NCBI GenBank assembly: GCA_963575745.1
Contig: CAUYUJ010021693.1
Span: 320,768-384,767 of the forward strand
Source: Prorocentrum cordatum
Lineage: Eukaryota > Sar > Dinophyceae > Prorocentrales > Prorocentraceae
Length of the DNA: 64,000 nucleotides
Direction of reading: 5' to 3'
Position 1 is the first letter of the stretch. Each line of letters begins with the position of its first letter. Under the pieces are notes generated by a model. That model worked only from the letters and a program-made list of their open reading frames with translations. It was not told the DNA's origin and searched no databases. Of the stretch, positions 10,641 through 21,440 are shown piece after piece. Made by a program: the position numbers and the translations under genes.

Positions 10641-13086
10641 GGGAGTTGCTTGGGGTCGCCAACCAACACTAGGTGTCCACCTGAGCGGATGACGCTGTCC
10701 AGGGACATGGCAGCCATCAGCTCGTGCGCTTGCCCGGCCTCGTCTATGATGAGAAGGGCGACTGGGGCGGCCTTCTTTGGCGCTTCCGCGGACTCGCGCA
10801 TGGCGATTATTGTCTTGGCGTCCCTGAGCATCTGCGTCCGAAATGCGGGGAAGTTTTTGGCGAATCCACTGTCGCACGGGTAGAAGCCCGTGGCTCTGTG
10901 GTAGTGTCCTCCGGGGGTGGGCGCTGCGAGCGCCTTGGCCAGCTTGAACTCTTTGGCCAAGCGGACGCATTTCGTCGGAAACCCAGTACGGGGGCCCAAC
11001 TTGTTTACCTGTTGTGCGCTGATTACCCCGAGCGCGGGCTGGTCGGCGGCCGCGCTGGAGCCTGCGGCCAGCGCGACTGCCAGTCCATCTGGGGAGGCGT
11101 TGGCCCAGGTGTCCATAGTGGCAACAGAGAAGATTGTTTTGCCTGTGCTGGGGGGGGGGGCGTGCACGATTGTAACGTGGTGTACGGTGGAGGCGGTGAG
11201 AGCCTTTGTAGCGTCACGGTTGAAGCTATGGCGTCTGGCTCCTTCTTCGAGGGCCGCATGCTGCGGTAGGTCCCTGACGCGCTGGAAGACCTGCCCGATG
11301 GCCTTGTCCACCTCTGGGTCTGTGAATGGGACGGCAGCCCAAGGCACCGTGGGGGGGGCGGGTGGCGCTGTGCTGGCGCTTGCTGCTGGCTGGCTGGTGC
11401 TGGGGAAACGCGCTTCAAGGGTGGCCGTGGCACGAGCCAGTAGGGCTTGTCCGCACCGCAATGTGTTGCTTACGCTGTTGGCCAGCACCTTGTCCTTCTT
11501 GTCAGCTGCGCGGAAGGTGAGAAGGTAGGTGGTGACGCCCAGGGGGGTCCCGACAAGGTCGCGTAGAGCCTGCTGAAGCTTGTAGATCTCGGACATCGCG
11601 GTGGAGATCCTCCGATACTGCAGCAAGGAGGGAGCCCGGTCCAATCTGCACCACGGTTCTCCAACGTAGGTGGGCTTCGGGATCCTGTCATCTGTGTGGA
11701 ACTCACCATTTCTCCACATCGCATGCGACAATGAACTCGTTGCTGGGGAATCTCGATCCTGGTCTGAGCCCCAGTGCCTGGCACCGCGCCCTCGAGGTCT
11801 GGCAGCCAAAGGAGCTTGACTGTCGCCACTTGGTCCGCTGCTGGATTGGTGATGCTGAGGAGTAGCATGCGGGCATCTTGTCCCGCGTCCTGACCTCTGA
11901 GGAGGATCCTGAACATCCGGGGCCATTGCATGTGAAGCATCACTTCCCCAACCTGGGTGGGGAACGCGTTCCTCAGCTTGAAATGATCGAGGATGTCGCA
12001 TTCTGAGTCCTCGTGGATGGGTGTGACTGACACTCCTAGTGCGCAGCTTTGCCTTCGCTCCAGGTCTGTTCTGCCCTTGGTAGAGTTGTCCCACACGGTC
12101 TCTGTGGCTGCCATGCATTCGGTCCAGGCCAGCCTTTCGAGGTTGCGTCCCCTTTGCCTCAGATCCTGCTCCCAGTGCTTTTGGAGCTTCACGCCCTCTT
12201 CGATCGCTCCCAGGGGGGCAGGCATGCAAACGGAACTGCGCGGCTGTGCTGCAGGTGGGAACGGCGTATAGTTGCTTGACGGCAACGGCGGCGGCAACGG
12301 CAGCCGACTCGAGCGCTGCCCTCCTTATCTCTGCTGGGGGTGCGTCGTGCTGAGTGCGTTGCTCCATGCTCTCTCCTGCCTCGGGTTGGGACCGGCCCGC
12401 GGATTCCTGAGAAGAGGCCCTGCTGGAGGCGTTGGATATGCTGCCCCCTGTGTCGCGCCTGGCCGTGGACTCGAGATAAGGCGCGGAGGGTAGGCCAGGA
12501 GTGCCCCAGACGCTGGGTCCCCCCTTCGACGCCCTCCCCCAGGTCCACCTCAGCTGCGTGGGTGGGCGTAGGTCACTGGAGTGGGTGGTGCTGGTGGGGG
12601 TGAAGAAGTCGTGAGTGTCATCCCTGTACAGAAAATTGAGTGGCACGTAGTCCCAGTCGCCTGGGAAGGTCCAACCAGGGGGGCACGGCTGACCATTTAC
12701 CTTCTCTGGCGCTGGCGTCTTCCAGCCTTCCCATTGGAACCTGCTGATCTGGCAGCCGTGCATCCGGTCGTGCTGCGCCCCGCCTGTCTAGGTCCAGAGT
12801 TTGCCTGGTGTGATGAAATCCTGGGGGTTGGGCCGCCCATGACCTTCCTGCTTGTCGGCTTCGTTCCAGTGCTCCCATGTGAGGAGGTGTCCTTTGCCGT
12901 CACAGCACTTCTGGCAGATCTCGCACCACCAGCACCATTCGCCATTGAAGGCGCCCAGCGAAGCCAGGGGCACTCCCGAGCACGGAAAAGTAGGAGATCG
13001 CCCGTCCTGACGGGGCCGTCTGCGTTGTACGTGTTGGGCGCGGGCCACCTCGCCAACGGCCCATTGTTGCTCTTCCTTTTGGGCAT
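10620..13086 (-). pseudogene. LINE-like copy A: second ORF, zinc finger and SF1 helicase N-terminal RecA domain
   Basis: The start codon is placed at 13086-13084 because copy B starts its equivalent ORF with the same MPK..N.GP beginning. A C2H2/U1-like finger follows: WCEIC, eleven residues, then H-x(5)-H near 12830-12910, with an invariant P.DFITPG/P.TFVTPG tail. Next come a variable linker, a conserved segment CALGV.VT.I (about 12030), and the helicase core. Walker A reads PPPSTGKT (about 11135-11165), next to a G11-12 run on the plus strand. Walker B reads LLIIDEAGQA (10730-10755), and motif III reads VGDPKQLPP (10640-10665). The Walker A glycines are altered compared with GPPGIGKT of copy B, but the catalytic GKT is kept. 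Frame changes occur near 12800, 12250, 11650 and 10640. Confidence 0.85.
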
Positions 13087-13099
13087 ATTGACGGGGGGT

Positions 13100-13126
13100 G
13101 CAGCTAACCGCCGCAAGAGAACAAGT
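13100..13126 (-). promoter_or_regulatory. Hairpin motif between RNase H and helicase ORFs, copy A
   Basis: On the plus strand the unit reads GCAGCTAACCGCCGC (13100-13114) and is preceded by six Gs. In the transcript sense it lies 14 bases before the start codon at 13086. Copy B has a different-sequence hairpin of the same design (63156-63170) 35 bases before its equivalent start. The conserved position and changing sequence suggest a role in expression of the downstream ORF, such as reinitiation, although no mechanism can be shown from sequence. Confidence 0.5.
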
Positions 13127-13194
13127 AAAGCGGGGGGGGGTCGCGGCCGGCAGCTGGGGGGGGACCTGGGTCGGCGGAGCGATCGACCGGACGA

Positions 13195-13850
13195 TCAGAG
13201 GCCAGGGGCGGTGGGGAGAGAAGAGGAGGGCCGAGGATTTTCCAAATGGAACGCGGCCCCAGCGCACTCCGTAGGGTCGCACAGGTCTCGACTAATACTG
13301 GCCGGAAGTGAGCGGGGGGGTCTGAGGCAGTGCCTTCCCACACGATGTGCGCGCGGACAAAGGTTTCGCCCTCTCTGAGCAGGGCGTCGGCCCAATAGAC
13401 CCCATGGTGGCTAGGCTGTCGGCTGCCTTGTTCAGCCGTCGCCTGACTGCCTGCCTGCCTGCCTCGCCTGACTGACTGCGCTCTCCGCTTGCCCGAGTGC
13501 TTCCTCCATCTGTTGAGCAAGGGGGGGTCTCCGGTATCTGGCGGTGCCGGCCCCGTACCGCGTCGCGGCAAGGTTGTCCCCTACCACCCTGGCGGCCCGG
13601 AGAGAGCCTCGCAGGTGGGGTAGCAGAGCGAGGCCTGCGCGGCAGCCGGCCACCTCTGCCATTTGTGCGCTGCTGCAGTCCGGGAGGGCGACGATGGCAG
13701 CCGAGATAACTTGGGGGTCCCGGTGGCGGGGTCATGATGCCACAGGAGTGCGCCCGCCCCTGAAACTTTGGAGCGGCCTTCGATGCGTCGGGCGCCACCG
13801 TCAAAGGTGACTTCGCATGGCCATTGGGTGCTGTTGGTGTCTGGGAAGGG
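13195..13850 (-). pseudogene. LINE-like copy A: RNase H domain
   Basis: Ribonuclease H of the type found after RT in non-LTR elements; it removes the RNA strand of the hybrid. The first acidic motif is in WPCEVTFDGGARRI (about 13795-13830), followed by GAGALLWHHDP. A second frame (13432-13662) carries EVAGCRAGLALLPHL and ARVVGDNLAATRYGAGTARYRR, with the second Asp in VVGDN. A third frame has VRRRLNKAADSLATMG, containing the last Asp. Line-by-line agreement with copy B (63245-63997) is strong. Two frameshifts break the domain, near 13670 and 13450; the latter is close to a short GCCT repeat on the plus strand (13452-13466). Confidence 0.88.
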
Positions 13851-13994
13851 GGAGCTTCGTACTGTGACTTCATCCCCGGGCTCAAGGTCGGTGTTGGCCG
13901 TCAGAGATGTGGTGTGAGCCCGGCATTCCCGGCTGTGCGCCGACGTCCAGCTTGCAGTGGGATCGTTGTCTGTTCTGGGACAAGGGAATCACCC

Positions 13995-15350
13995 CTATCC
14001 TGGCGGCATCCATCCTGCGCGCCACTGCGAGGCCTGCATGACCGCAAGCCTGTCCCCTGCGTAGTGGTGCCTGCTGACCACTGGGAGTCTCCGCACCTCT
14101 CCCCCCGCCCTGTGAGCTTGCCGGGTCATGTGTGGCCTGGCGGCTCCACAGATGGTTCTCTCGGGGATGGCATGTGGGTTGCACGTGTGGCAAGTGTCTC
14201 GCATGACAGTCCACGCTGCTGCCTCATCCGGCATGTCGTGCCTCGGGGGCTCGTCTCCGTTGAGGACGTCGTCGTCGCCGCCCCCTTGCTGGTCGGTGTC
14301 AGGGGCGGTGATTCCTTGTAGGATGAGCCTGGCCGCTTCGTTTGCCTCGAGGGGGGTAGCGGTGAAGTTGACGCAGTATCTGAAGAAGATTTGGTGTAAT
14401 ACCTTCGCGAGCAGGGGCTGGTGGTCGCCACTGCTGGCGATGACCCAGGCCAAAGTTTGTGGGTCGTCAGGGCCCCGAGCCGTGTGCCAGGCAAGTGCGG
14501 CCGCTGGGCACCAATGCCACACGTGTTCTGTGGTGCCTTCACCTAGCCCGCAGAGGGGACAATGGCTGTGTGGGCCAGTTCTGGTAGGGGCGCGGAGGCT
14601 ACCCTCGGCGTGGGCGTAGGCCTCAGCAGGGCCTCTCAGTGCAGGGGGCAAGGCGTCGGGGTCAAGCAGCTGCCAAAGCGCGGAGGAGTGCGGTCCTGGG
14701 CCGATGCACCTCGCACACCAGGCCGCCCCTTCGTCGTCCGGCCCGGCTGTGAGTCACACGCTCTTGGCACGCGCGCCGCAGGGGCACGCGTGCGGCCTCC
14801 TCTCGCGTTCACTTCTCCGTCTTGCTGACCCGGGAAGGCCATTGGAAAGAATGCGGATGACGTGGTGGGCTTCTGCGAAGGACGAACAGTGAAACAGGAG
14901 GCCCCTCTCTTCTCCACACGAGGGGTGCCAGCGCCTGTTCTGACAGGCTTCTTCGAGCCATTTGGAAAGGTAGGTGCTATGCATTTGCGCCCTGGCAGCT
15001 ACGTAGCTGACCCTGCCGAGGTGCCTGCCTTCCAGAAGCGCTGGTCGCTCGTGAGCGCGGTTGAGCGCGAGTGCGGCTTTTCGCTCGGTGATCATCTTAG
15101 GTTTGGGACGAGACGTCTCGCGCTGCCTCGCTGCTTCGGACGCCCACTTGAGCAGCTTGTCCCATCGCCCCCTGGCGCGCTTCCTGATTGGCGCGGGCCC
15201 CCAGAAGTCATTGAGGGCGTGTGCCCTGGCGGCCACGGCCCGGTCTGTCGCGGCTGGTCACCTTGGGGCACCCTGCACCTGGAATCGTACACCTAGCCCA
15301 GCGAGGACGAAGTCGGGGACCCACGAAGCCCTGGCAAGCCCTAGCGCAGG
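13995..15350 (-). pseudogene. LINE-like copy A: region between RT and RNase H, with CCHC zinc finger
   Basis: The connection region after reverse transcriptase. Coding-like segments are RVQFRPALGLARASWVPDF (about 15290-15360) and a Lys/Arg-rich stretch WDKLLKWASEAARQRE (about 15130-15180). A zinc finger of the RT-associated type follows: CPLCGLGEGTTEHVWHWC near 14500-14570 (C-x2-C-x7-H-x4-C). After it comes an Ala-rich helical region with RYCVNFTATPLEANEAARLI, and a second cluster with CHTC near 14180. Frames change near 15240 and 14700. This order is standard for LINEs that keep a C-terminal CCHC finger. Confidence 0.75.
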
Positions 15351-15351
15351 C

Positions 15352-16960
15352 CTAAATTGCACACGGAGCGCGCGCTCTTGCACGACGTCGGGGGGGGGAG
15401 TAGTGTGCCGCGTCGGGCACGAGGGAAACCAGGTGAGAGTTCCAGGCGGCAGCGGTGCGGGAGGGGGACATCTTGGCAAGGTGCAGGGCCATGGCTCTGT
15501 CCCTCATCTTTGGGGGGGGGCGCTCCCAGGTGCTTCTTGTCAGAGCGTCGCTCTGCCCTTTGGTGAGTCCATCATCTGGCGGGGCTGCTCTCCCTCGGCG
15601 GCACGGGAGACCACTGCCGCACCGAGGCACGGCCACTGGCCCCGCGCCGAGGAGCTCCCGAAGGGGGTGCATTCCATGAGGGACGGCCACCACTCGTGGT
15701 GGCCCGCTGGGACAAATGCCGTCTTGAAGGCGCAGCTGCAGGGGCGTTGGAACGGGGCGCGCCGGTTGGGCGTGCCTTGCTCCATGCTTCCCTCAACGAG
15801 AGTCTGTATGAGCTCGCCTGGGAACCCGGTGATCGGTACGTCGCCATCGTCTTGTTCGTAGTGCACTGGGGTTCCTTCCAGCGCCGCCCTGAGGGCCTCT
15901 GAGTCTGCCGTCCTGATCCCTCTGCATCGGTGGGCCTCTACCAGGAGCTCTGCGGCGCGCGCGGCCCAGGGGGGGGCAATGGCGGCTCGCAGCGTCTGCT
16001 TTGTGGTGCTGAGCAGCGCTGCGAGGTCGTCTACGGAAGTAGGGTCGTCGTCGGCGGTGATGCCTGCGAGGGCTGAAATGAGGGGGTCGTGCCCCATGCA
16101 CCGCAGGAGCGGAGAGGCGGTACCTCCCATCCCTACGGACCGTAGGAGGCGCCTTTCGGGTCCATTGCATTTGCCTTTGCACGTCTGCACACGACGGTCC
16201 CCGACACGGGAATTCAGCGCGTGAAGTAGCCAGGGGGGTAGCTTCCACCCTCGGAGGAGATCGCCCATCCATTGGAGCGAGATTCGCTCGAAGGCCTTGT
16301 TCTGATCGCAGAAGATCACCGCCGTGCATGGGGCAGGCCCTATCACTGCTGCCGCTGTTTCGACGAAGTTGTCTACGGCCTCCCTGCGTCTGCCCAGTAG
16401 GGCCGGCCATGCCGGGCCAGGTTCGGCAGGTGGCTTGGGAAGAGACCCGAGGTGCTGCATGGGTAACCTTTGTGATGTTGGGGCCGCACTGCCCTCCTCT
16501 TGGTCGCCTGGTTCCAGGCTTAGGAGGGGTTCAACTGACGGGCCCAATAGGTTTGCAAGGGAGGCCCCGCACAGACGCCGAAGGCAGGTGGGTAGCTGGA
16601 GCGGCCTCATTTCGATTGGGTTTTCGGCTCCAGCTTTTTCCCGATCCAAACCAGGAGGTCCACTGATGGCCCGAGTGCTCCGTCCAGTAGTGCTGGATTG
16701 AGGTCGGCCGCGTGCCAGGCCTGGGCGATGAGGCAGGCGACAAACCTAGCCCCCGGGTGATATGCTTTGTAGGGCTCACCGTCTACCCCGGGGGCACTTC
16801 CGCTGGGGGCGAGGGCGATGGAGGCCAGCCTGCCCCAGTTTGGCCGGAGCCTGTCGGAGACGTCGATGCCGGGGTGCTGGTGGAAGTAAAAGTGGAGGAG
16901 CCGAGAGGCGGATTCGGGCAGAGGGGGTGCCATATCGCACTGCGGCTGTTCCAAAGGACG
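15352..16960 (-). pseudogene. LINE-like copy A: reverse transcriptase
   Basis: Non-LTR reverse transcriptase. N-terminal block APGVDGEPYKAYHPGA (about 16760-16800) is followed by LVWIGKK, then RPLQLPTCLRRL (about 16570-16605). The palm motif A reads VIFCDQNKAFERIS (16281-16320), with the catalytic Asp present. The next motif reads VGMGGTASPLL (about 16100-16135). The catalytic DD motif reads TSVDDLAAL (16016-16042), so the usual aromatic residue before VDD is Ser while both Asp are kept. A frameshift near 16610-16650 splits the fingers from the palm. The downstream thumb region changes frame near 15690. Confidence 0.88.
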
Positions 16961-16989
16961 ATGTCAACCGGTTTGGCGCACTGCGGCTG

Positions 16990-18340
16990 TTCCAAGTATG
17001 GCGTAGGTTCTGTGTAGATTGCCCTACCGGTCCTGTAGCGGGCGGCCAGGGGGGTGCGTTCCGCGCCGGGACCTCTTTGAGCCGGTGTCAGTCTGGCAAC
17101 CCTTCTCCAGGTTGTCTCGGCGCCCCACCTTCTCGGCCATCCAGCCGCTGATTCTGGGGTGAGGTCTTGCCCGTCCCATCCGTGCACGCGCAGCCACGTT
17201 GCGAGTGCTCCGACCGGGCGCGTCGCCCCGCCCCTCTGGCTGGCTGTTGCCAGGAGGAGGCCCGGCGAGGCCCGTGACTTGTGCTTCTTCCATTTCCTCC
17301 ACCAGTCTTGCAATGCAGCGGAGAGCGCCTGTCTCCCGAACCGCATGAGTGCGGGTAGGACCGGTGGAGCGCGGTCGGCGTCGCAGTCGGCGGCTGGGGC
17401 GTGCTCGGGCGCAAGGGGGGTGCCATGACAGGTGACTTCGCCGTCGTCGTTGTCAACGCGCCTGTCGGGGAAGCCTCCCGGGCGAGCCGGTCGAACCCAG
17501 TCTACCGGCTGGATGAGGCCTGTGAGGTGGGCGGGAGGGACTCCAAAGGTGAGTTCCAGGTGGAAGAAGAGCTGTCGGAGGTCCGCGTGCGCAGCGGTGG
17601 GGAGATTCCTGAGGTCCCCAGCCTGCACGGTGTTGTCTCGTCTGGCCCTTCCGGCCCCTTGGGGTTCCAGGGTGAGGAGTGCGTGATCCGGCAGTGTTAG
17701 CTTCCAGAGCTTACGGACTTCGTAGGCGTACGTCTGCCGCACTGGGAACGCAAACATGTCGATATGTGATTCGTTGTCTTTGTCGATTCTAGTGGGCCCG
17801 GGCGCGCGGACGGTTGTGGAGCCACTGCTTGTCAGCAGGCCCATCAGTAGGGCGGAGGCCTCGACTTCGCCGTCTCGCGGGTCATCGAGCTGGAGGTTGA
17901 CGTCGCCTCCCCAGTAGGTGTCCAGGAGTTCCCATTGCTCAGAAGCCAGGGCGATCTCGGAGAGGGTGTCTTCCCTGCGGGAAGGTGGGAGGCACGCCGA
18001 GACAGCCCTGAACCTGCGCTCGCCCTGTTGGACCAAGGCAGCAACGGCGCACCCTGGGACGACAACCTGACGTTCGAGGAGAGCGTCGCCGAGAGGGAGA
18101 AGGGCGCCCACTTCTCCGGCCAGTCCCCCGGACGGCCCCAGGTAGCCCGGGGAAGCCACCAGGGTACGTGCTGGGAACATGGCCCTCCAGACCTCCGTCT
18201 CGCGCTCGGACCAATGCGTTTCTTGCACAAGGGCAATGCGGTTATTCATGGTGACTTGGGCGAGAAGGGCGTGTTTGAGTTGTTTTTTTGGGCAGCTGTG
18301 CAGCTCCGGAGATATCTGACGTTCCAGCTAGCAAGCCAGG
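16990..18340 (-). pseudogene. LINE-like copy A: APE-type endonuclease
   Basis: Apurinic-endonuclease-like domain that nicks the target DNA. The N-terminal motif LASWNVRYLRS lies at about 18310-18340. IALVQETHW (18207-18239) supplies the catalytic Glu. GGDVNLQ (17889-17915) supplies Asp/Asn, SHIDMF (17752-17772) corresponds to the S.(I/L)D motif, and LPDHALL (17678-17697) supplies the last Asp-His pair. A frameshift lies at a run of seven As in the sense strand (near 18277), between WNVRYLRS and the frame that continues ..LLAQVTMNNRIALVQ. The C-terminal linker is Arg/Trp-rich and leads into RT. No copy B counterpart is in the window. Confidence 0.88.
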
Positions 18341-19314
18341 GGGGGCTGCCAGCTGGGGTGGCTTCGAGCGCGCGGAGCAAGTCGTCGAGGGTGAGCTGTC
18401 CGCAGAGAGAGCCCCACGTAGGGTGGCTCCATGGATCGGAGTGGAGGAGGCGCCACAGGCCCCCAGGCCCGCGGATTTTGCATTGACAGCGAGATTCTAA
18501 GTCGGAATTGAGAGCGTGGCGGGCTTCTTGCCATGCCCGGGCGCGCGGCCCCGGTAACGGGAGGTGCCTGGGCGGGGGCCCCAGCGCCTGGTGAAGCGTT
18601 CTGGGGCCCTCTGCAGTATCTAGTGGCGCGTTAACGGGGGAGAGAGTCCCTCCTCTCGCAGCAACTGCTCCGCAAGGTCGTCCGGGAGGGGTCGTTCTTT
18701 GAGCTGCGCCCAGAGGCACGGTGCCCCTGCGTGCGTCCTCGCTGCTCCCCATCCCTGCGCTATCTGCCCGCTTGTGGGGGCGGGTGTGCAGATTGCTCTG
18801 CCTGGGCGACCCGTGCTCCATGCCCGTAGTTCGGACGCTATCCTGCGTTGTAAACATCGGGGGCCGAAGTGCATGCCAACTGCGCCATAGAGCGCCCTGT
18901 CCCGTACCCCGAACCCTCGATCGTAATCGGCTGGACCCACGGCCCTCGCCCTTTTTCCTCAGCCGTGGGGGCTCTGAGTCCGTGTGCTCTGCCCTCCTTT
19001 ACTAGCCATCTGCTCCAGGCCCTGACTTTTTCTTCTGCGGCGGGGCTCGCCCTTTCTCTTCCTGACATGACAAGGTTCAGGCCCTCCGTACATCCTGCGA
19101 AGAGTTGTTCTGATCCGCAATATGCCAGCATTTGTCTTGCCCCGTGCTTCAGCTCGGTTGGGTTTAGAAGGAACCACCTGAGGCTGCTGTCCTCGTCGTA
19201 CAGAAGGCACAGGAGGTGAGTCTGGTAGCTACTCGGGAGGATCGTGTCTGGGTCCCCTGGGGGGCCCTGGACTGCGTCCACGTTGGAATTCTCCCGCCCG
19301 GCCTGTACGCCCAC
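18246..19314 (-). pseudogene. LINE-like copy A: linker between methyltransferase and endonuclease
   Basis: Three overlapping frames continue the protein past the methyltransferase. 18838-19314 carries LLCLLYDEDSSLRWFLLNPTEL and FAGCTEGLNLVMSGRERA. 18620-18940 carries LPDDLAEQLLREEG. 18246-18600 carries CQCKIRGPGGLWRLL..D and LTLDDLLRALEATP before the endonuclease start. The NPTEL stretch might be the late part of the methyltransferase (motif IX region), but the match is weak. No known domain is otherwise visible. At least two frameshifts occur. Confidence 0.55.
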
Positions 19315-19319
19315 CTAGG

Positions 19320-21440
19320 TTCCCAGGGACTGGGGAGGCGGGGATAGGTTATAATGTCGACTGGGGGTGGGAAGTTCCCAAACCAGAGTCGCTCTCTAGG
19401 GAAGGCGACTGCGCCCCGCGCGTTCATCTTAACGGCCCACTCTGCATTCAGGCCCTCCATGGCAGCACCCATGGCCTTGCGGTGCGCGGCGGGCATGGAG
19501 GCCACGTTTTCCTCCAGTACCAGCATGGTTAGGTCGGGTCTCCGCTTGTTTGCCAGGAGCCACGCTATCGGGACAGCAAAGAAGCAACAGGACTGTGCCC
19601 CTGCCAGCCCGTCGTTGCCGACGTGCTGGCCGGCCGTGGATAGGTTGCTGCAGGGTGGGCCTGCCACGATGAGTAGCGTGCTGCCCGGCTCCAGGGAGTC
19701 GAGGTGCTTTTCCCTCGGCGTTCTGTTGCCATGGGGATCCCTTCCTCGGAAGAGGTCCCGTACGTCCTCAGCCAGCTGCTCGGGTGGGGGACCGCCGTCT
19801 TGTGGGTCGAGTGCGGCGCTCCATCTACGCGCAACGGCTTCAGCTGCCTCTCTGTTGTGCTCCGCGAAAGTCGAAGACCGAAAATTATGGCTGGATCCTA
19901 GCTTGTGGACCAAGTCGCCTACGGCTAGTCTGGCCAGCCCCCACCCGTCGAAGAGGGACACGAGGTGGAGAGGGGGGCACTCGTCCGCTCCTCTGCTGTC
20001 TTGTGCTGTCCTCCCTTGTGGTACCACTCCTGTCTGCTGCGTGAAGTCTATCTCGGCTGCTTCCTCGATTCTGACCCTTCCTGCAATGTCATTGGCAGCG
20101 TGCTCGGGGCCCAGCCTGGCGGCGCCCTGCTCCTGCAGTGTCCCGAGGGTCTCCAAGATCAGGTTGTTGTCTAGGCCGGCCACCTGGTAGGCGGCGAGAA
20201 CCTGGTCCAGAGGAGCGACTGGCGAGAGGCCCGCGTTGCAATCTCTGTGCTGGGCCCACACCTGCTGTAGGACATCCACGGGTTGAGGCGCCGCCGTCGG
20301 CTCGGCGGGGGCAGGGGTGTGGATCCTGCGTCTTGCCCTTCTTAGCCCTTTTCCTGGTCCTTGCGCCCCTGAAGCGCTTCGCGTGGTGCCTCTTCTTGCC
20401 CCGCCCTGCCCACCTGCTGTTGGTTCGGCCTCCCACATTGAAGCGAGGGAGCGCGAATTCTCCTCCTCGGGTCCGTTCGTACGGAGCCTCGTCCTGGGTC
20501 TAGCTCTCGCTTCCCTGGGGCAGGTTTGCCGTGCCCGTCTGTTTCGGCTCCTGGTCCGTTGCCTCGCGGCGCTCGCGTGCTCTGTTTCTCTGTTCTGCTG
20601 GCACTGCTGCTCGGGGTGTCGCCGTGATCCCCCCGTGGGAGCCACTGCGGGCTGGGGCCGCACATCAGTGTCCTCCTGCTGCGGGGTTCTTGGGGGAGTT
20701 GTTGAGGACTGGCCCGCGCCCCCTCCGGGTTCGGGTTGCTGTGGGGGGCTGTCAGGCTGGGCCTGCTCGCCTCTGAGGTTGGGCCAGGTTGAGTCGACTG
20801 CCCTGAGTCGGCTGGTGCTCGCCCCTAGCGAGCTCCCCATGGTCGCGGCGAGGATGGCGTCGACGGCTTCGTCCGTCAAGGGCTGGAAGGGGCGCGATGG
20901 GCCTTCGCATCTTGGGACCCCTCTCGTTGTGGACTGCGCGAGCGCACATGCCGCGTCGGCGGTGAGCGCGGCATTTTGAGACACGATCCTTCTACCTGAG
21001 AGGTTCCTAGAGCCCGTTGGCGGGTTCTGGGTCCAGTACGCCTCGAAGGCTATCAGCAGCCTGTCTGTTAGGTGTGCTCTCGCCATCATCTGCCTGGCCT
21101 GTCTTTCAAGTTGGAGCATGGAGGTGCCCCAAGCCATGGTACTGAGTACGATTATCCACCTTACTTTGTCAGGGCATCCTAGTCCCTCCCACACAGCAGG
21201 GGGGCCGAGGGGGTCCAGTATTTCTGCGGCGCCGAGGGGGTTCAGTATTTCTGCGGCACGGTTGAGGAGAGACCTCCATCTGCGTTCCATGCAGGGGGGA
21301 AGGTGCGGTGCTGCTCTGGGAGATCCCCCCTTCCTAATGGATCGCTGGCTGGGTTTCGTGGGGCACTGTCTGGTGAGGGTCTTCCCCTGGGCTCCCCGCC
21401 AGGGTGGGCCTGCTCTGCCTGCGGGGTGTTCCCTGGCTCT
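19320..21440 (-). CDS. LINE-like copy A: C5-cytosine DNA methyltransferase module
   Basis: Transfers a methyl group from S-adenosylmethionine to C5 of cytosine. The open segment has LHLVSLFDGWGLARLAVGDL (motif I, FxGxG, about 19925-19965) and STFAEHNREA (motif II acid, about 19855-19885). GPPCSNLSTAG (19635-19665) is motif IV with the catalytic Cys; the usual Gln after Cys is Ser. MLVLEENVASM (19494-19530) is motif VI, and RERLWFGNFP (19369-19399) is in the motif VIII position. Motifs IX-X are not clear because the frame breaks at about 19320. The N-terminal part (21440-20000) is not recognisable: an Ala/Leu helical stretch, then Gln/Arg-rich low complexity. It lies between the Pro-rich first part and the endonuclease, so it is part of the element and not a host gene. 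The start is uncertain. Confidence 0.85.
21205..21262 (-). repeat. 27-bp tandem duplication inside the methyltransferase-bearing frame
   Basis: Two adjacent copies of a 27-bp unit encode AAEILNPLG and AAEILDPLG. The duplication keeps the frame, so it is a neutral or tolerated expansion upstream of the methyltransferase motifs. Confidence 0.7.
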
